DNA of 64,000 nucleotides from Uloborus plumipes (lineage: Eukaryota > Arthropoda > Arachnida > Araneae > Uloboridae): the NCBI GenBank assembly GCA_038373865.1, contig JAXGGA010004706.1:21336-85335 (forward strand). Direction: 5' to 3'. Within the stretch, counting starts at the first letter, position 1; the number at the start of each line of letters is the position of its first letter. The position numbers were made by a program, and so were the translations under genes. The notes below the pieces were generated by a model, which saw only the letters and a list, made by a program, of their open reading frames with translations, ran no database searches and was not told where the DNA came from. Of this stretch, positions 1 through 14,158 are shown one piece after another.

Positions 1-3000
1 CTCTCTTCTTCTCTCTCTCTTCTCTCTTCTTCTCTCTCTTCTCTTTTCTCTCTCTTCTCTCTCTCTCTCTCTCTTCTTCTCTTCTCTTTCTCTCTCTTCT
101 TCTCTCTCTTTCTCTCTCTCTCTTCTCTTCTTTCTCTCTTCTCTCTCTTCTCTTCTCTCTTCTCTCTTCTCTCTTCTCTTCTCTTCTCTCTCTCTTCTCT
201 CTCTCTTCTCTCTCTTCTTCTCTCTTCTCTTCTCTTCTCTCTCTCTCTTCTCTCTTCTCTCTTCTTCTTCTCTTCTCTCTCTTCTCTCTGCTCTCTTCTC
301 TCTCTTCTTCTCTCTCTCTCTTCTCTTCTTCTCTCTCTTCTTCTCTTCTCTCTCTTCTCTCTTCTTCTGCTTCTCTCTCTTCTTCTCTTCTCTCTTCTTC
401 TCTCTTCTCTTTCTCTCTCTCTTCTCTCTCTTCTCTTCTTCTCTTCTTCTCTCTCTCTTCTCTCTTTCTTCTCTTCTCTTCTCTCTCTCTTCTCTCTTCT
501 CTTCTCTTCTCTCTTCTTCTTTCTCTCTTCTCTTCTCTCTTCTCTCTTCTCTTCTCTCTCTTCTCTTCTCTTCTTCTCTTCTCTCTTCTTCTCTCTTCTT
601 TCTCTTCTCTCTCTTCTTCTCTTCTCTCTCTCTTCTCTCTTCTCTTCTTCTCTTCTCTTCTCTCTTCTCTCTCTCTTCTCTTCTCTTCTCTCTCTTCTCT
701 TCTCTCTTCTCTTCTTTCTCTCTCTTCTCTCTTCTTCTTCTCTTTCTTCTCTCTCTCTCTCTCTTCTCTCTTTCTCTTCTTCTCTCTCTCTCTTCTCTCT
801 TCTTCTCTTCTCTTCTCTCTCTCTTCTCTCTCTCTTCTCTTCTTCTCTTCTCTCTCTTCTCTTCTCTCTTCTCTCTCTTCTTCTCTTCTCTCTCTCTTCT
901 TTCTCTCTCTTCTCTTCTTCTCTTCTCTCTTCTTCTCTCTCTCTTCTCTCTTCTCTTCTCTCTTCTCTCTCTTCTTCTCTCTCTTCTTCTTCTCTCTCTC
1001 TCTCTTCTCTCTCTTCTTTCTCTTCTCTCTTCTCTCTTCTCTTCTTCTTCTCTCTCTTCTCTCTCTTCTCTCTCTCTCTCTCTTCTTCTTCTCTCTTCTT
1101 CTCTCTTCTCTCTCTCTCTTCTCTCTCTTCTCTTCTCTTCTCTCTTCTCTTCTCTCTCTTCTTTCTCTCTTCTCTTCTCTCTCTCTTCTCTTCTCTTCTC
1201 TTCTCTTCTTCTTCTCTCTCTCTTCTCTTCTCTTCTCTCTTCTCTTCTCTTCTTCTCTCTTCTTCTCTCTTCTCTCTCTTCTTCTCTCTTCTCTCTTCTC
1301 TCTTCTCTCTCTTCTCTTCTCTTCTCTTCTCTCTCTTCTCTCTTCTCTCTTCTCTCTTCTCTCTCTCTCTCTTCTCTCTCTCTTTCTCTTCTTCTCTCTC
1401 TCTCTTCTCTTCTTCTCTCTCTTCTTCTCTTCTTCTCTTCTCTTCTCTCTCTTCTCTCTTCTCTCTTCTCTCTTCTCTCTCTTCTTCTCTCTTCTCTTCT
1501 CTTCTCTCTCTTCTCTCTTCTCTTCTTCTCTCTTCTCTCTTCTCTTCTCTTCTTCTCTCTCTTCTCTCTCTCTCTCTTCTCTCTCTTCTTCTTCTCTCTT
1601 CTTCTTTCTCTCTCTCTTCTCTCTCTTCTCTTCTCTCTTCTCTCTTCTTCTCTCTTCTCTTCTCTCTTCTCTTCTTCTCTTCTCTCTCTCTTCTTCTTCT
1701 CTTCTCTTCTTCTCTCTCTTCTCTTCTCTTCTCTTCTCTCTTCTCTCTCTCTTCTCTCTCTTCTCTCTCTTCTCTCTCTCTCTTCTTTCTCTTCTTCTCT
1801 GCTTCTCTTCTCTTCTTCTCTCTTCTGTCTCTCTTCTCTCTTCTTCTCTTCTTCTCTTCTCTCTTCTCTTCTCTCTCTCTCTTCTCTCTCTTCTCTCTCT
1901 CTCTTCTCTCTCTCTTCTCTTTCTCTCTCTTCTCTCTTCTCTTTCTCTCTCTTCTGTCTTTCTCTTCTCTCTCTTCTCTCTTCTCTCTTCTCTCTTCTCT
2001 CTCTTCTCTTCTCTCTTCTTCTCTCTTCTCTCTTCTCTCTCTCTCTCTTCTCTCTTCTTCTCTCTTCTCTTCTCTCTCTCTTCTTCTCTCTTCTCTCTTC
2101 TCTCTCTTCTTCTTCTCTTCTCTCTCTCTTCTCTCTTCTCTTCTTCTCTCTCTCTCTTCTCTCTTCTCTCTTCTCTCTCTTCTCTCTCTCTCTTCTCTCT
2201 TCTCTCTCTCTCTTCTCTCTTCTCTCTGTCTCTCTTCTCTTCTTCTCTCTTCTCTTCTTCTCTCTGCTTCTCTCTCTCTCTTCTCTCTCTTCTCTCTCTT
2301 CTCTCTTCTCTTCTTCTCTCTCTCTCTCTCTTCTTCTCTTCTCTTCTCTCTTCTCTCTTCTATCTCTCTTCTCTCTTCTCTCTCTTCTCTCTCTCTTCTC
2401 TTCTTCTCTCTCTCTCTTCTTCTCTCTCTCTTCTCTTCTCTTCTCTTCTTCTCTTCTCTTCTCTCTCTCTTCTCTCTTCTCTCTCTTCTCTCTCTCTTCT
2501 TCTCTCTCTTCTCTCTTCTCTCTTCTCTTCTCTCTTCTCTCTTCTCTCTTCTCTTCTCTCTCTTCTCTCTTCTCTCTCTTTCTCTTCTCTCTCTCTTCTC
2601 TCTTTCTCTTCTCTTCTCTTCTCTCTTCTTCTCTTCTCTTCTCTCTCTTCTCTTCTTCTCTCTCTCTTTCTTCTCTTCTCTCTCTTCTCTCTCTTTCTCT
2701 CTCTCTTCTCTCTTCTCTCTCTTCTCTCTCTCTTTCTCTCTCTTCTCTCTTCTTCTCTTCTCTTCTTCTCTCTTCTCTCTCTCTTCTCTCTTCTTCTTCT
2801 CTCTTCTCTCTTACTCTCTTCTCTCTTCTCTTCTTCTCTCTTCTTCTTTCTTCTCTCTTCTCTCTTCTCTTCTCTCTCTCTCTTTCTCTCTTCTTCTCTC
2901 TTCTCTCTTCTCTCTTCTTCTCTCTCTCTTCTTGCTTCTCTCTTTCTCTCTCTCTTCTCTCTTCTCTTCTCTTCTCTCTTCTCTCTCTCTTCTCTCTCTT

Positions 3001-6000
3001 CTCTCTTCTCTTCTCTTCTTCTCTCTCTCTTCTCTTCTCTCTCTTCTCTTCTCTTCTCTCTCTCTTCTCTCTTCTCTCTCTTTCTTCTCTCTCTTCTCTC
3101 TCTTCTTCTCTTCTCTCTTCTCTCTCTTTCTCTCTTCTTCTCTCTTCTCTTCTTCTCTCTCTCTCTCTTCTCTCTTCTCTCTCTTCTCTCTTCTTCTCTC
3201 TTTCTTCTCTTCTCTCTCTTCTTCTCTTCTCTCTCTTCTCTCTCTCTTCTCTCTCTCTTTCTCTCTTCTCTTCTCTCTCTTCTTCTCTTCTCTCTCTTCT
3301 CTTCTCTCTTCTCTCTCTCTTCTCTTCTTCTCTTTCTCTCTCTTCTCTTCTCTCTCTTCTCTTCTTCTCTTCTCTCTTCTCTCTCTCTTCTCTTCTCTCT
3401 CTCTTCTCTCTCTCTTCTCTTCTCTCTCTTCTCTCTCTTCTCTCTCTTCTTCTCTCTCTTCTCTCTCTTCTCTCTTCTCTCTCTTCTTCTCTCTCTCTTC
3501 TCTCTCTTCTCTCTCTGCTCTTCTTCTCTCTTCTTCTCTTTCTCTTCTCTATCTTCTTCTTCTCTCTCTTCTCTCTTCTCTCTCTCTCTTCTTCTCTCTC
3601 TCTTTCTCTCTCTTCTCTCTCTTCTTCTTCTCTCTCTTCTTTCTCTCTCTCTCTCTTCTCTTCTCTCTCTCTCTTCTCTTCTCTTCTTCTCTCTCTCTTC
3701 TTCTCTTCTTCTCTCTCTCTTCTCTCTCTTCTCTCTCTCTCTTCTCTCTTCTCTCTCTTTCTTCTCTCTTCTCTCTCTCTCTTCTCTTCTCTCTCTCTTC
3801 TCTTCTCTTCTTCTCTCTCTCTCTCTTCTCTCTTCTCTCTCTCTTCTCTTCTCTTCTCTCTCTCTCTCTTCTCTTCTTCTTCTTCTCTCTCTTCTCTCTT
3901 CTCTCTCTCTTCTCTCTCTCTCTTCTCTCTCTCTCTTCTCTCTCTTCTTCTCTCTCTTCTCTTCTCTCTCTCTTCTCTCTTCTTCTCTCTCTCTCTTCTC
4001 TCTCTTCTTCTCTCTCTTCTTCTCTCTCTTCTCTCTCTTCTCTTCTTCTCTTCTTCTCTCTCTTCTTCTCTCTCTTCTCTTTCTCTTTCTTCTCTTCTCT
4101 CTCTTCTCTCTCTCTCTTCTTCTCTCTTCTTCTCTTCTCTCTCTTCTCTATCTTCTCTCTTCTCTTCTTCTTCTCTCTTCTTCTTCTCTCTTCTCTCTTT
4201 CTCTCTCTTTCTTCTCTTCTCTCTCTCTTCTCTCTTCTCTCTTCTTTCTTCTCTTCTCTTCTCTCTCTTCTCTTCTCTCTTCTCTCTTCTCTCTCTCTTC
4301 TCTTTCTTCTCTCTCTCTTCTTCTTCTCTTTCTCTTCTTCTTCTCTCTCTCTCTCTCTCTCTCTTCTCTTTCTCTCTTCTCTCTCTTCTCTTCTCTCTTC
4401 TTCTCTCTTCTCTCTTCTCTTCTCTCTTCTTCTCTCTTCTTCTCTCTTCTCTGCTCTCTCTCTTCTTCTTCTCTTCTCTCTCTCTCTCTTCTCTCTTCTT
4501 CTCTCTTCTCTCTTCTCTTCTTCTCTCTCTCTTCTCTCTATCTCTCTCTTCTGCTTCTCTCTCTCTTCTCTCTTCTTCTCTGCTCTTCTCTCTTCTTCTC
4601 TTCTCTCTTCTCTCTCTCTACTCTCTCTTCTCTTCTCTCTTCTTCTCTCTCTTCTCTCTTCTCTTCTCTCTCTTCTTCTCTCTCTCTCTTCTTCTCTTCT
4701 TCTCTCTCTCTCTTCTCTTCTCTTCTCTCTTCTCTCTCTCTTCTTCTTCTCTCTTCTCTTCTCTCTCTTCTCTTCTCTCTTCTCTCTTCTCTCTTCTCTG
4801 TCTTCTCTCTTCTCTTCTCTCTTCTCTCTCTTCTCTCTTCTCTTCTCTCTCTCTCTCTTCTCTTCTCTCTCTCTTCTCTCTCTTCTTCTCTCTCTTCTCT
4901 CTTTCTCTCTTCTTCTCTCTCTTCTCTTCTCTCTCTTCTCTTCTCTCTTCTCTTCTTCTCTTCTCTCTCTCTCTCTTCTTCTTCTCTTCTTCTTCTTCTC
5001 TCTCTTCTCTCTTCTCTCTTCTCTTCTCTTCTCTCTCTTCTCTCTTCTCTCTTCTTCTCTCTTCTTCTCTCTCTCTTCTTCTCTCTCTTCTATCTTCTCT
5101 TCTCTGCTCTTCTTTCTCTCTCTTCTTCTCTCTCTCTCTACTCTCTTCTCTTCTCTGCTCTTCTCTCTTCTCTTCTTCTCTCTCTCTTCTCTACTTCTCT
5201 CTTCTCTCTCTTCTCTCTTCTCTTCTCTTCTGCTTCTTCTTCTCTCTTCTCTCTCTTCTTCTTCTCTTCTTCTCTCTTCTCTCTTCTCTTCTCTCTCTCT
5301 TCTTCTCTTCTCTCTTCTCTTCTCTCTTCTCTTCTTTCTCTCTTCTCTTCTCTCTTCTCTTCTCTCTCTTCTTCTCTCTTCTCTTCTTCTCTCTTCTTCT
5401 CTTCTCTCTTCTCTTCTCTTCTCTTCTCTCTCTTCTCTCTCTCTTCTCTCTTCTCTCTTCTTCTTCTCTGTCTCTTTCTCTTCTCTCTTCTCTCTCTTCT
5501 CTCTCTCTTCTCTCTTCTCTTCTCTCTCTCTTCTCTTCTTCTTTCTTCTCTCTTCTCTCTTCTTCTCTCTCTTCTCTCTCTTCTCTCTTCTTCTTCTTCT
5601 TTCTCTCTCTCTCTTCTCTCTCTCTTCTCTCTTCTCTTCTCTCTTCTCTCTCTCTCTTTCTCTTCTCTCTTCTCTTCTTCTCTCTTCTTCTCTTCTCTCT
5701 CTTCTCTTTCTCTCTCTCTTCTCTTCTCTCTCTTCTTCTCTCTCTTCTCTCTCTCTTCTCTCTTTCTCTTCTCTCTCTCTTCTTCTTCTCTTCTCTCTCT
5801 CTTCTTCTCTTCTCTTCTCTCTCTCTTCTCTCTCTTCTCTCTTCTCTTCTCTCTTTCTCTCTCTTCTTCTCTTCTTCTCTTCTCTCTCTTCTCTCTTCTT
5901 CTTCTCTCTTCTCTCTTCTCTCTTCTTCTTCTCTTCTCTCTCTCTTCTCTCTCTCTCTTCTCTCTCTTCTCTTCTCTTCTCTTCTCTTCTCTCTTCTTCT

Positions 6001-9000
6001 CTTCTCTCTCTTCTTCTCTCTCTTCTCTTCTCTCTCTCTCTTCTTCTCTTCTCTTCTCTCTCTTCTCTCTCTTCTCTCTCTTCTCTTCTCTCTCTTCTCT
6101 TCTCTCTCTCTCTTCTTCTCTCTTCTCTCTTCTCTCTCTTCTTCTCTTCTATCTCTTCTCTCTCTTCTCTCTCTCTTCTCTCTTCTCTCTTTCTTCTCTT
6201 CTCTCTCTCTCTCTTCTCTTCTTCTCTCTTCTCTTCTTCTCTTCTCTCTCTCTTCTCTTCTCTCTCTCTCTTCTCTTCTCTCTCTCTTCTCTTCTCTTCT
6301 CTTCTCTCTTCTCTCTCTTCTCTTCTCTCTCTCTCTTCTCTCTCTTCTTCTCTTCTCTCTCTCTCTCTTCTTCTCTTCTCTTCTTCTCTCTCTCTCTCTT
6401 CTCTTCTTCTCTCTTCTCTCTTCTCTCTTCTTCTCTCTTCTCTTCTTCTCTCTTCTCTCTCTCTTCTTCTCTCTCTTCTCTCTTCTTCTCTCTCTCTTCT
6501 CTCTTCTTCTCTTCTCTTCTCTTTCTCTCTCTTCTCTCTTCTTCTCTTCTCTCTCTTCTCTCTTCTCTCTTTCTCTCTTCTCTTCTCTTCTCTCTTCTCT
6601 CTCTCTTCTCTCTTTCTCTCTCTTCTCTCTCTTCTTTCTCTCTTCTCTTCTCTTCTCTCTTCTCTTCTCTTCTTCTCTCTCTCTTCTCTCTTCTCTCTTC
6701 TCTTCTTCTCTTTCTCTCTTCTCTTCTCTTCTCTCTTCTCTTCTTCTCTCTTCTCTCTCTCTCTCTCTTCTCTCTCTCTTCTCTCTTCTCTCTCTTCTCT
6801 CTCTCTTCTCTCTCTCTTCTCTCTTCTTCTCTTCTTCTCTCTTCTTCTCTCTCTCTCTTCTGCTCTCTTCTTCTCTCTCTTCTTCTCTTCTCTCTCTCTC
6901 TTCTCTCTCTTCTCTTCTCTCTCTCTTTCTTCTTCTCTCTTTCTCTTCTTCTCTCTCTTCTCTCTCTTCTCTCTTCTCTCTTCTTCTCTCTTCTTCTCTC
7001 TTCTCTCTTCTCTTCTCTCTTCTCTTCTCTCTTCTCTCTCTTCTCTCTTCTTCTCTCTTCTCTCTTCTTCTCTTCTCTTCTCTCTCTTCTCTTCTCTCTT
7101 CTCTCTCTTCTTCTTCTCTCTCTCTTCTCTCTCTTCTCTCTTCTCTCTCTTCTCTCTCTTCTCTTCTCTCTCTCTCTTCTCTCTCTCTTCTCTCTCTCTT
7201 CTCTCTTCTTCTCTTCTCTCTCTTCTCTTCTTCTCTCTCTCTCTTCTCTCTCTTCTTCTTCTCTTCTCTTCTCTTCTTCTCTTCTCTCTTCTCTCTCTTC
7301 TCTCTTCTCTTCTCTCTCTTCTTCTTCTCTTCTCTCTCTTCTCTCTCTCTTCTCTTCTCTCTTCTCTTCTCTCTTCTCTCTCTCTCTTCTTCTCTACTCT
7401 TCTCTCTTCTTCTCTCTCTTCTCTTCTCTCTCTTTCTCTTCTCTCTCTTCTCTTCTCTCTCTTCTCTCTCTTCTATCTCTCTTCTTCTTTCTCTTCTTCT
7501 CTCTCTTTCTCTCTCTTCTCTTCTCTCTTCTCTTCTCTCTTCTTCTCTCTTCTCTCTTCTCTCTCTTCTCTATCTCTCTCTCTCTTCTTCTCTCTCTTCT
7601 CTCTCTTCTCTCTCTCTTCTTCTCTCTTCTCTCTTCTCTTCTCTCTTCTCTCTTCTCTCTTCTCTTCTCTCTCTTCTCTCTCTTCTCTCTTCTCTCTTTC
7701 TCTTCTCTCTTCTTCTCTCTCTCTCTCTCTTCTCTCTCTTCTCTCTTCTCTCTCTCTTCTTCTCTCTCTTCTCTCTGCTCTTCTCTCTCTTCTTTCTTCT
7801 CTTCTTCTCTCTCTTCTCTCTCTTCTCTCTTCTCTTCTCTTCTCTTCTTCTCTCTCTCTTATCTCTTCTCTTCTTCTCTCTCTTCTCTCTTCTCTTCTTC
7901 TCTCTCTTCTCTCTCTCTCTCTTCTTCTCTTCTTCTCTCTTCTCTTCTTCTTCTCTCTCTCTTCTTCTCTCTTCTTCTACTCTCTTCTCTCTATCTCTCT
8001 CTCTCTTCTTTCTCTTCTTCTCTCTCTCTTCTCTCTTCTCTCTCTTCTTCTCTTCTCTCTCTTCTCTCTTCTCTTGCTCTCTTCTTCTCTACTCTTCTCT
8101 CTTCTCTCTCTCTTCTTCTCTCTTCTCTCTCTCTCTTCTTCTCTCTTTCTCTCTCTCTCTTCTCTCTCTTCTTCTCTCTTCTCTTCTCTCTTCTCTCTCT
8201 TCTCTCTCTCTCTCTCTCTCTTCTCTCTCTTCTCTTCTCTCTCTTCTCTCTCTTCTCTCTCTCTTCTCTTCTCTTCTCTCTTCTCTTCTCTTCTCTCTTC
8301 TACTTCTCTCTCTTCTCTCTCTCTTCTCTCTCTTCTCTCTTCTCTCTCTCTGCTTCTCTTCTCTCTCTCTTCTCTTCTTCTCTCTCTTCTTCTTCTCTCT
8401 CTGCTCTCTTCTCTTCTTCTCTTCTCTCTTCTTCTTCTCTTCTCTTCTCTCTCTCTTCTCTCTCTCTTCTCTCTTCTTCTCTCTCTCTTCTCTCTCTCTC
8501 TTCTCTCTTCTCTTCTCTCTCTCTCTTCTCTTCTCTCTTCTCTTCTTCTCTTCTCTCTCTCTCTTCTCTTCTCTCTTCTCTCTCTCTCTTCTCTCTCTTC
8601 TTCTCTTCTTCTCTCTTCTCTTCTTCTCTCTTCTCTTCTCTCTCTCTCTTCTCTCTCTTCTCTTCTCTTCTCTCTCTCTCTTCTTCTCTCTTCTCTTCTT
8701 TCTCTTCTCTCTCTTCTCTCTCTCTCTTCTCTTCTTCTCTCTTCTTCTTCTTCTCTGCTTCTCTTCTCTTCTCTTGCTTCTCTTCTTCTCTTCTCTGCTC
8801 TCTTCTCTCTTCTTCTCTCTCTCTTCTCTCTCTCTGCTTCTCTTTCTTCTCTCTTCTCTCTCTCTCTCTCTCTTCTTCTCTCTCTGCTACTCTCTCTTCT
8901 TCTCTCTTCTTCTCTTCTCTCTCTTCTGCTCTCTTCTTCTCTCTCTCTCTTCTCTTTCTCTCTCTCTTCTTCTCTCTCTTCTCTCTTCTTCTCTCTTCTC

Positions 9001-12000
9001 TTCTCTCTCTTCTCTTCTCTCTCTTCTCTCTCTTCTCTTCTCTCTCTCTTCTCTTCTCTCTCTCTCTCTTCTTCTCTCTCTCTTCTTCTCTCTCTCTTCT
9101 CTCTCTTCTCTCTCTCTTCTCTCTCTCTTCTTCTTCTTCTCTTCTCTCTCTTCTCTCTCTCTCTCTCTCTTCTTCTCTTCTCTCTTCTCTTTCTCTTCTC
9201 TCTTCTCTCTTCTCTGCTCTTCTCTCTCTCTTCTTCTTCTCTCTTCCTTCTCTTCTCTCTCTCTTCTCTCTTCTCTCTCTTCTCTCTTCTCTTCTACTCT
9301 CTTCTCTCTTCTCTCTTCTCTCTTCTTCTCTCTCTTTCTCTCTTCTCTCTCTTCTCTCTCTCTTCTCTTTCTCTTCTCTACTCTTCTCTCTTCTCTCTCT
9401 TCTCTTCTTTCTACTCTTCTTCTCTCTTCTCTTCTCTCTCTTCTCTCTTGCTCTTCTCTCTTCTGCTCTTCTCTTCTCTCTCTCTCTTCTCTCTCTTCTT
9501 CTTCTCTCTCTCTTCTCTCTTCTCTTCTTGCTCTTCTCTCTTCTCTTCTACTCTCTTCTTCTCTCTTCTCTTCTTCTCTTCTCTCTCTTCTCTTCTCTTC
9601 TCTCTTCTCTTCTCTCTCTTCTCTCTCTCTTCTCTCTCTCTTCTCTCTCTATCTCTCTCTCTCTTCTTCTCTCTCTTCTCTTCTCTGCTCTTCTCTCTTC
9701 TCTCTTCTGCTCTCTTCTTTCTTCTTCTTCTCTCTAGCTCTCTCTCTTCTCTCTCTTCTCTCTCTTCTCTCTTCTCTCTGCTTCTTCTCTTCTCTCTTCT
9801 CTCTTCTTCTTTCTCTTCTCTCTTCTCTTCTATCTCTTTCTCTCTCTTCTGCTCTTCTCTTCTCTCTCTTCTTCTTCTCTTCTTCTCTCTCTTCTTCTCT
9901 TCTCTCTCTCTTCTTCTCTCTTCTCTCTTCTGCTTCTCTCTTCTCTCTTCTCTCTTCTCTTCTCTCTCTCTTCTCTCTCTCTTCTCTCTCTCTCTGCTCT
10001 CTTCTTCTTCTCTCTCTCTCTTCTCTCTTCTCTTCTCTCTCTCTCTTCTTCTGCTCTCTTCTCTCTTCTTCTCTCTTCTCTTCTCTCTTGCTCTCTCTCT
10101 TCTCTTCTTCTCTCTCTGCTCTCTCTCTCTGCTCTTCTTCTCTCTCTTCTTCTTCTCTCTCTCTCTTGCTCTCTCTTCTTCTCTCTTCTCTCTTCTCTCT
10201 CTTCTCTTCTCTCTTCTCTTCTCTTTCTCTCTCTCTTCTTCTTAGCTTCTCTTCTCTCTTGCTCTCTTCTCTTCTCTCTCTTCTCTCTTCTCTCTCTCTT
10301 CTTCTCTCTTCTCTTCTCTCTTCTAGCTCTTCTTCTTCTCTCTTCTCTCTCTTCTCTCTCTCTCTTCTCTTCTCTCTCTTCTTCTCTCTTCTCTCTCTCT
10401 TCTGCTTCTCTCTCTTCTTCTCTCTCTATCTCTCTTCTCTCTTCTCTTCTCTCTCTCTTCTCTCTCTCTCTTCTTCTCTCTCTTCTGCTCTCTCTCTTCT
10501 CTCTCTTCTCTCTTCTTCTCTTCTCTCTCTCTTCTCTTCTCTCTTCTCTCTTCTGCTTCTCTCTCTCTTCTCTTCTCTCTCTCTCTTCTCTTCTCTCTCT
10601 GCTCTCTTCTCTCTCTTCTCTTTCTCTCTTCTTCTCTCTCTTCTCTACTTCTCTTCTCTCTCTCTTCTCTCTCTGCTTCTCTCTTCTCTCTCTTCTTCTT
10701 CTGCTCTCTCTTCTTCTTCTCTCTCTTCTCTCTCTCTTCTCTTCTTTCTCTCTCTCTTCTCTTCTCTGCTCTCTTCTCTCTTCTATCTCTCTTCTCTTCT
10801 CTCTCTCTCTTCTCTCTTCTCTCTTGCTTCTCTCTTCTCTCTTCTCTCTTCTCTCTTCTCTCTCTTCTCTCTTCTCTATCTTCTCTCTCTCTCTCTTCTT
10901 CTCTCTCTCTCTTCTTCTTCTCTTCTCTCTCTCTTCTCTCTATCTTCTTCTCTTCTCTCTTCTCTCTCTCTTCTCTCTCTCTTTCTCTTCTCTTCTCTCT
11001 CTCTGCTTTCTCTCTCTGCTCTTCTTCTCTCTCTCTTCTCTTCTTCTCTCTACTCTCTTCTCTTCTCTCTCTTCTCTTCTCTCTCTCTTCTCTCTCTTCT
11101 CTCTCTCTTCTCTTCTCTCTCTCTTTCTCTCTTGCTCTTCTTTCTCTCTCTCTTCTCTCTCTCTTCTTCTCTTCTCTCTCTTCTCTTCTCTCTCTCTCTT
11201 CTTCTCTTCTCTCTCTCTTCTCTTCTCTGCTCTCTTCTTCTCTCTTCTCTCTCTTCTCTTCTCTTCTCTTCTTCTGCTCTTCTCTCTCTTTCTCTCTCTT
11301 CTCTCTCTCTCTCTTCTGCTCTCTCTGCTCTTCTCTCTTCTCTCTCTTCTTCTCTCTCTCTCTCTTCTCTTCTCTCTTCTCTCTTCTCTCTCTTCTCTCT
11401 TCTCTTCTCTACTCTCTTCTTCTCTTCTCTTCTCTCTTCTCTCTTCTCTCTGCTTTCTTCTCTCTTCTCTTCTCTCTTCTCTTCTCTCTCTCTTCTCTTC
11501 TGCTCTTCTCTCTCTCTCTTCTCTTCTCTCTATCTCTCTTCTCTTCTCTCTTCTTCTCTTCTCTCTTCTCTCTCTTCTCTCTCTTCTCTCTCTTCTCTCT
11601 CTTCTCTCTCTTCTTCTCTCTACTCTTCTCTCTTCTCTCTCTTCTTCTTCTCTCTCTCTCTCTCTCTTCTCTCTCTGCTTCTTCTCTTCTCTCTCTCTCT
11701 TCTCTCTCTATCTTCTTCTCTTCTCTCTTCTCTTTCTCTCTCTCTCTTCTCTCTCTGCTCTCTCTCTTCTCTCTCTTCTCTCTTCTCTCTCTTCTCTTGC
11801 TCTCTCTCTGCTCTCTCTTCTTCTCTCTTCTTCTTCTCTCTCTCTCTTCTCTCTCTTCTTCTCTCTCTTCTCTCTTCTCCTCTCTCTTCTCTCTCTTCTC
11901 TTCTTCTCTCTTCTTCTCTCTTCTCTCTCTTCTCTTCTCTCTTCTTCTTCTCTCTCTTCTCTTCTCTCTCTCTCTTCTCTCTCTTCTTCTTCTCTTCTCT

Positions 12001-14124
12001 CTCTCTTCTCTCTTCTCTTCTCTCTTCTCTCTCTCTCTCTTCTTCTCTCTTCTCTTCTCTCTTCTTCTCTCTCTTCTCTCTTCTCTTCTCTCTTCTCTCT
12101 TCTCTATCTCTCTCTTCTTCTTCTCTCTTCTCTCTTCTCTGCTCTCTCTTCTCTTCTCTCTCTTCTCTTCTTCTCTTCTCTTCTCTCTTCTCTCTCTCTC
12201 TCTTCTCTCTTCTTCTCTCTCTCTCTCTCTTCTCTCTCTCTCTTCTCTCTCTCTCTCTTCTTCTCTCTCTTCTCTTCTCTCTGCTCTTCTCTTCTGCTTC
12301 TCTCTTCTGCTCTCTCTTCTCTTCTCTTCTCTCTCTCTTCTCTCTTCTCTCTTCTCTCTTCTTCTCTCTTCTCTTCTTCTCTCTCTTCTCTTTCTCTCTC
12401 TTCTCTCTCTCTTCTCTCTCTCTTCTCTCTTCTCTCTCTCTTCTCTCTTCTCTCTTCTCTCTTCTCTCTCTCTCTCTTCTCTTCTCTCTTCTCTTCTCTC
12501 TCTCTCTCTTGCTTCTCTCTCTCTTCTCTTCTTCTCTCTCTCTCTTCTCTCTTCTCTCTTCTCTCTCTTCTCTTTCTCTCTCTTCTCTCTTCTCTCTTCT
12601 CTCTCTTCTCTCTTCTCTCTGCTCTTCTCTCTCTTCTCTTCTCTCTGCTCTTCTCTCTCTCTTCTCTTCTTCTCTCTTCTCTGCTCTCTATCTTCTCTCT
12701 TCTCTCTCTCTTCTGCTCTCTTCTCTCTTCTTCTCTTCTCTCTCTTCTCTTCTTCTCTCTACTCTCTTCTCTTCTCTCTTCTCTCTTCTTTCTTCTCTCT
12801 CTTCTGCTCTCTCTCTTCTCTTCTCTTCTCTCTCTCTTCTTCTCTTCTCTCTGCTTCTCTCTCTCTTCTCTCTCTTTCTTCTCTCTATCTCTCTCTTCTC
12901 TTCTCTTCTCTCTCTCTTCTTCTCTCTCTTCTCTTCTCTCTTCTCTCTCTTCTCTCTCTTCTCTCTCTCTTCTCTGCTCTCTCTCTTCTTCTCTTCTCTA
13001 CTCTCTCTGCTCTCTCTCTTCTTCTCTTCTCTCTCTCTTCTCTCTTCTCTCTTCTTCTCTCTCTCTCTTTCTCTCTCTCTCTTCTCTCTTCTCTTCTCTC
13101 TCTCTCTTCTCTCTTCTCTCTTCTCTCTTGTCTCTTTCTCTTCTCTCTCTCTTCTCTCTTCTCTTCTCTCTTCTCTCTCTCTCTTCTCTCTCTTCTCTCT
13201 ATCTCTTCTCTCTCTCTTCTCTCTTCTCTGCTTCTCTCTCTTCTCTCTTCTCTTCTCTCTTCTCTCTTCTCTTTCTCTCTTCTCTCTCTCTTCTTCTCTC
13301 TTCTCTCTACTCTCTCTCTCTCTTCTCTTCTCTCTCTCTCTTGCTTCTCTTCTCTCTCTCTCTTCTCTCTTCTCTACTCTCTCTTCTCTCTCTTCTCTCT
13401 CTCTCTCTCTCTTTCTCTCTCTTCTTCTGCTCTCTTTCTTCTTCTCTCTCTCTGCTTCTTCTCTCTCTCTTCTCTTCTCTCTCTCTTCTCTTCTCTCTTC
13501 TCTTCTCTCTTCTCTTCTCTCTCTTCTCTCTCTTCTCTCTTCTTCTTCTCTTCTCTCTCTCTTCTCTCTCTCTTCTCTCTCTCTTTCTCTCTTCTCTTCT
13601 CTCTCTCTTCTCTCTCTTCTTCTCTCTTCTCTCTCTTCTCTCTTCTCTCTCTCTCTCTTCTTCTTCTCTTCTCTTCTTCTCTGTCTCTCTTACTCTTCTC
13701 TCTCTCTTCTCTTCTCTCTCTCTCTGCTTCTCTTCTCTCTCTCTTCTCTTCTTCTCTCTTTCTCTCTCTCTCTCTTCTCTTCTCTTCTTCTCTCTTCTCT
13801 TCTTCTGCTTCTCTCTCTCTTCTCTTCTCTCTCTCTTCTCTATCTCTTTCTCTCTCTCTCTTCTTCTCTCTCTCTCTCTCTTCTCTCTTCTTGCTCTCTC
13901 TTCTCTCTCTCTTCTCTTCTCTCTGCTCTTCTCTCTCTTCTCTCTTCTCTCTCTCTTCTCTCTTCTCTTCTGCTTCTCTTCTTCTCTCTTCTCTCTCTTC
14001 TCTCTGCTTCTTCTCTTCTCTCTGCTCTCTCTCTTCTCTCTCTCTCTCTTCTTCTCTTCTCTCTCTCTCTTCTCTTCTCTCTCTCTTCTTCTCTCTCTTC
14101 TCTCTCTCTTCTTCTCTCTCTTCT

Positions 14125-14158
<34 letters not shown>

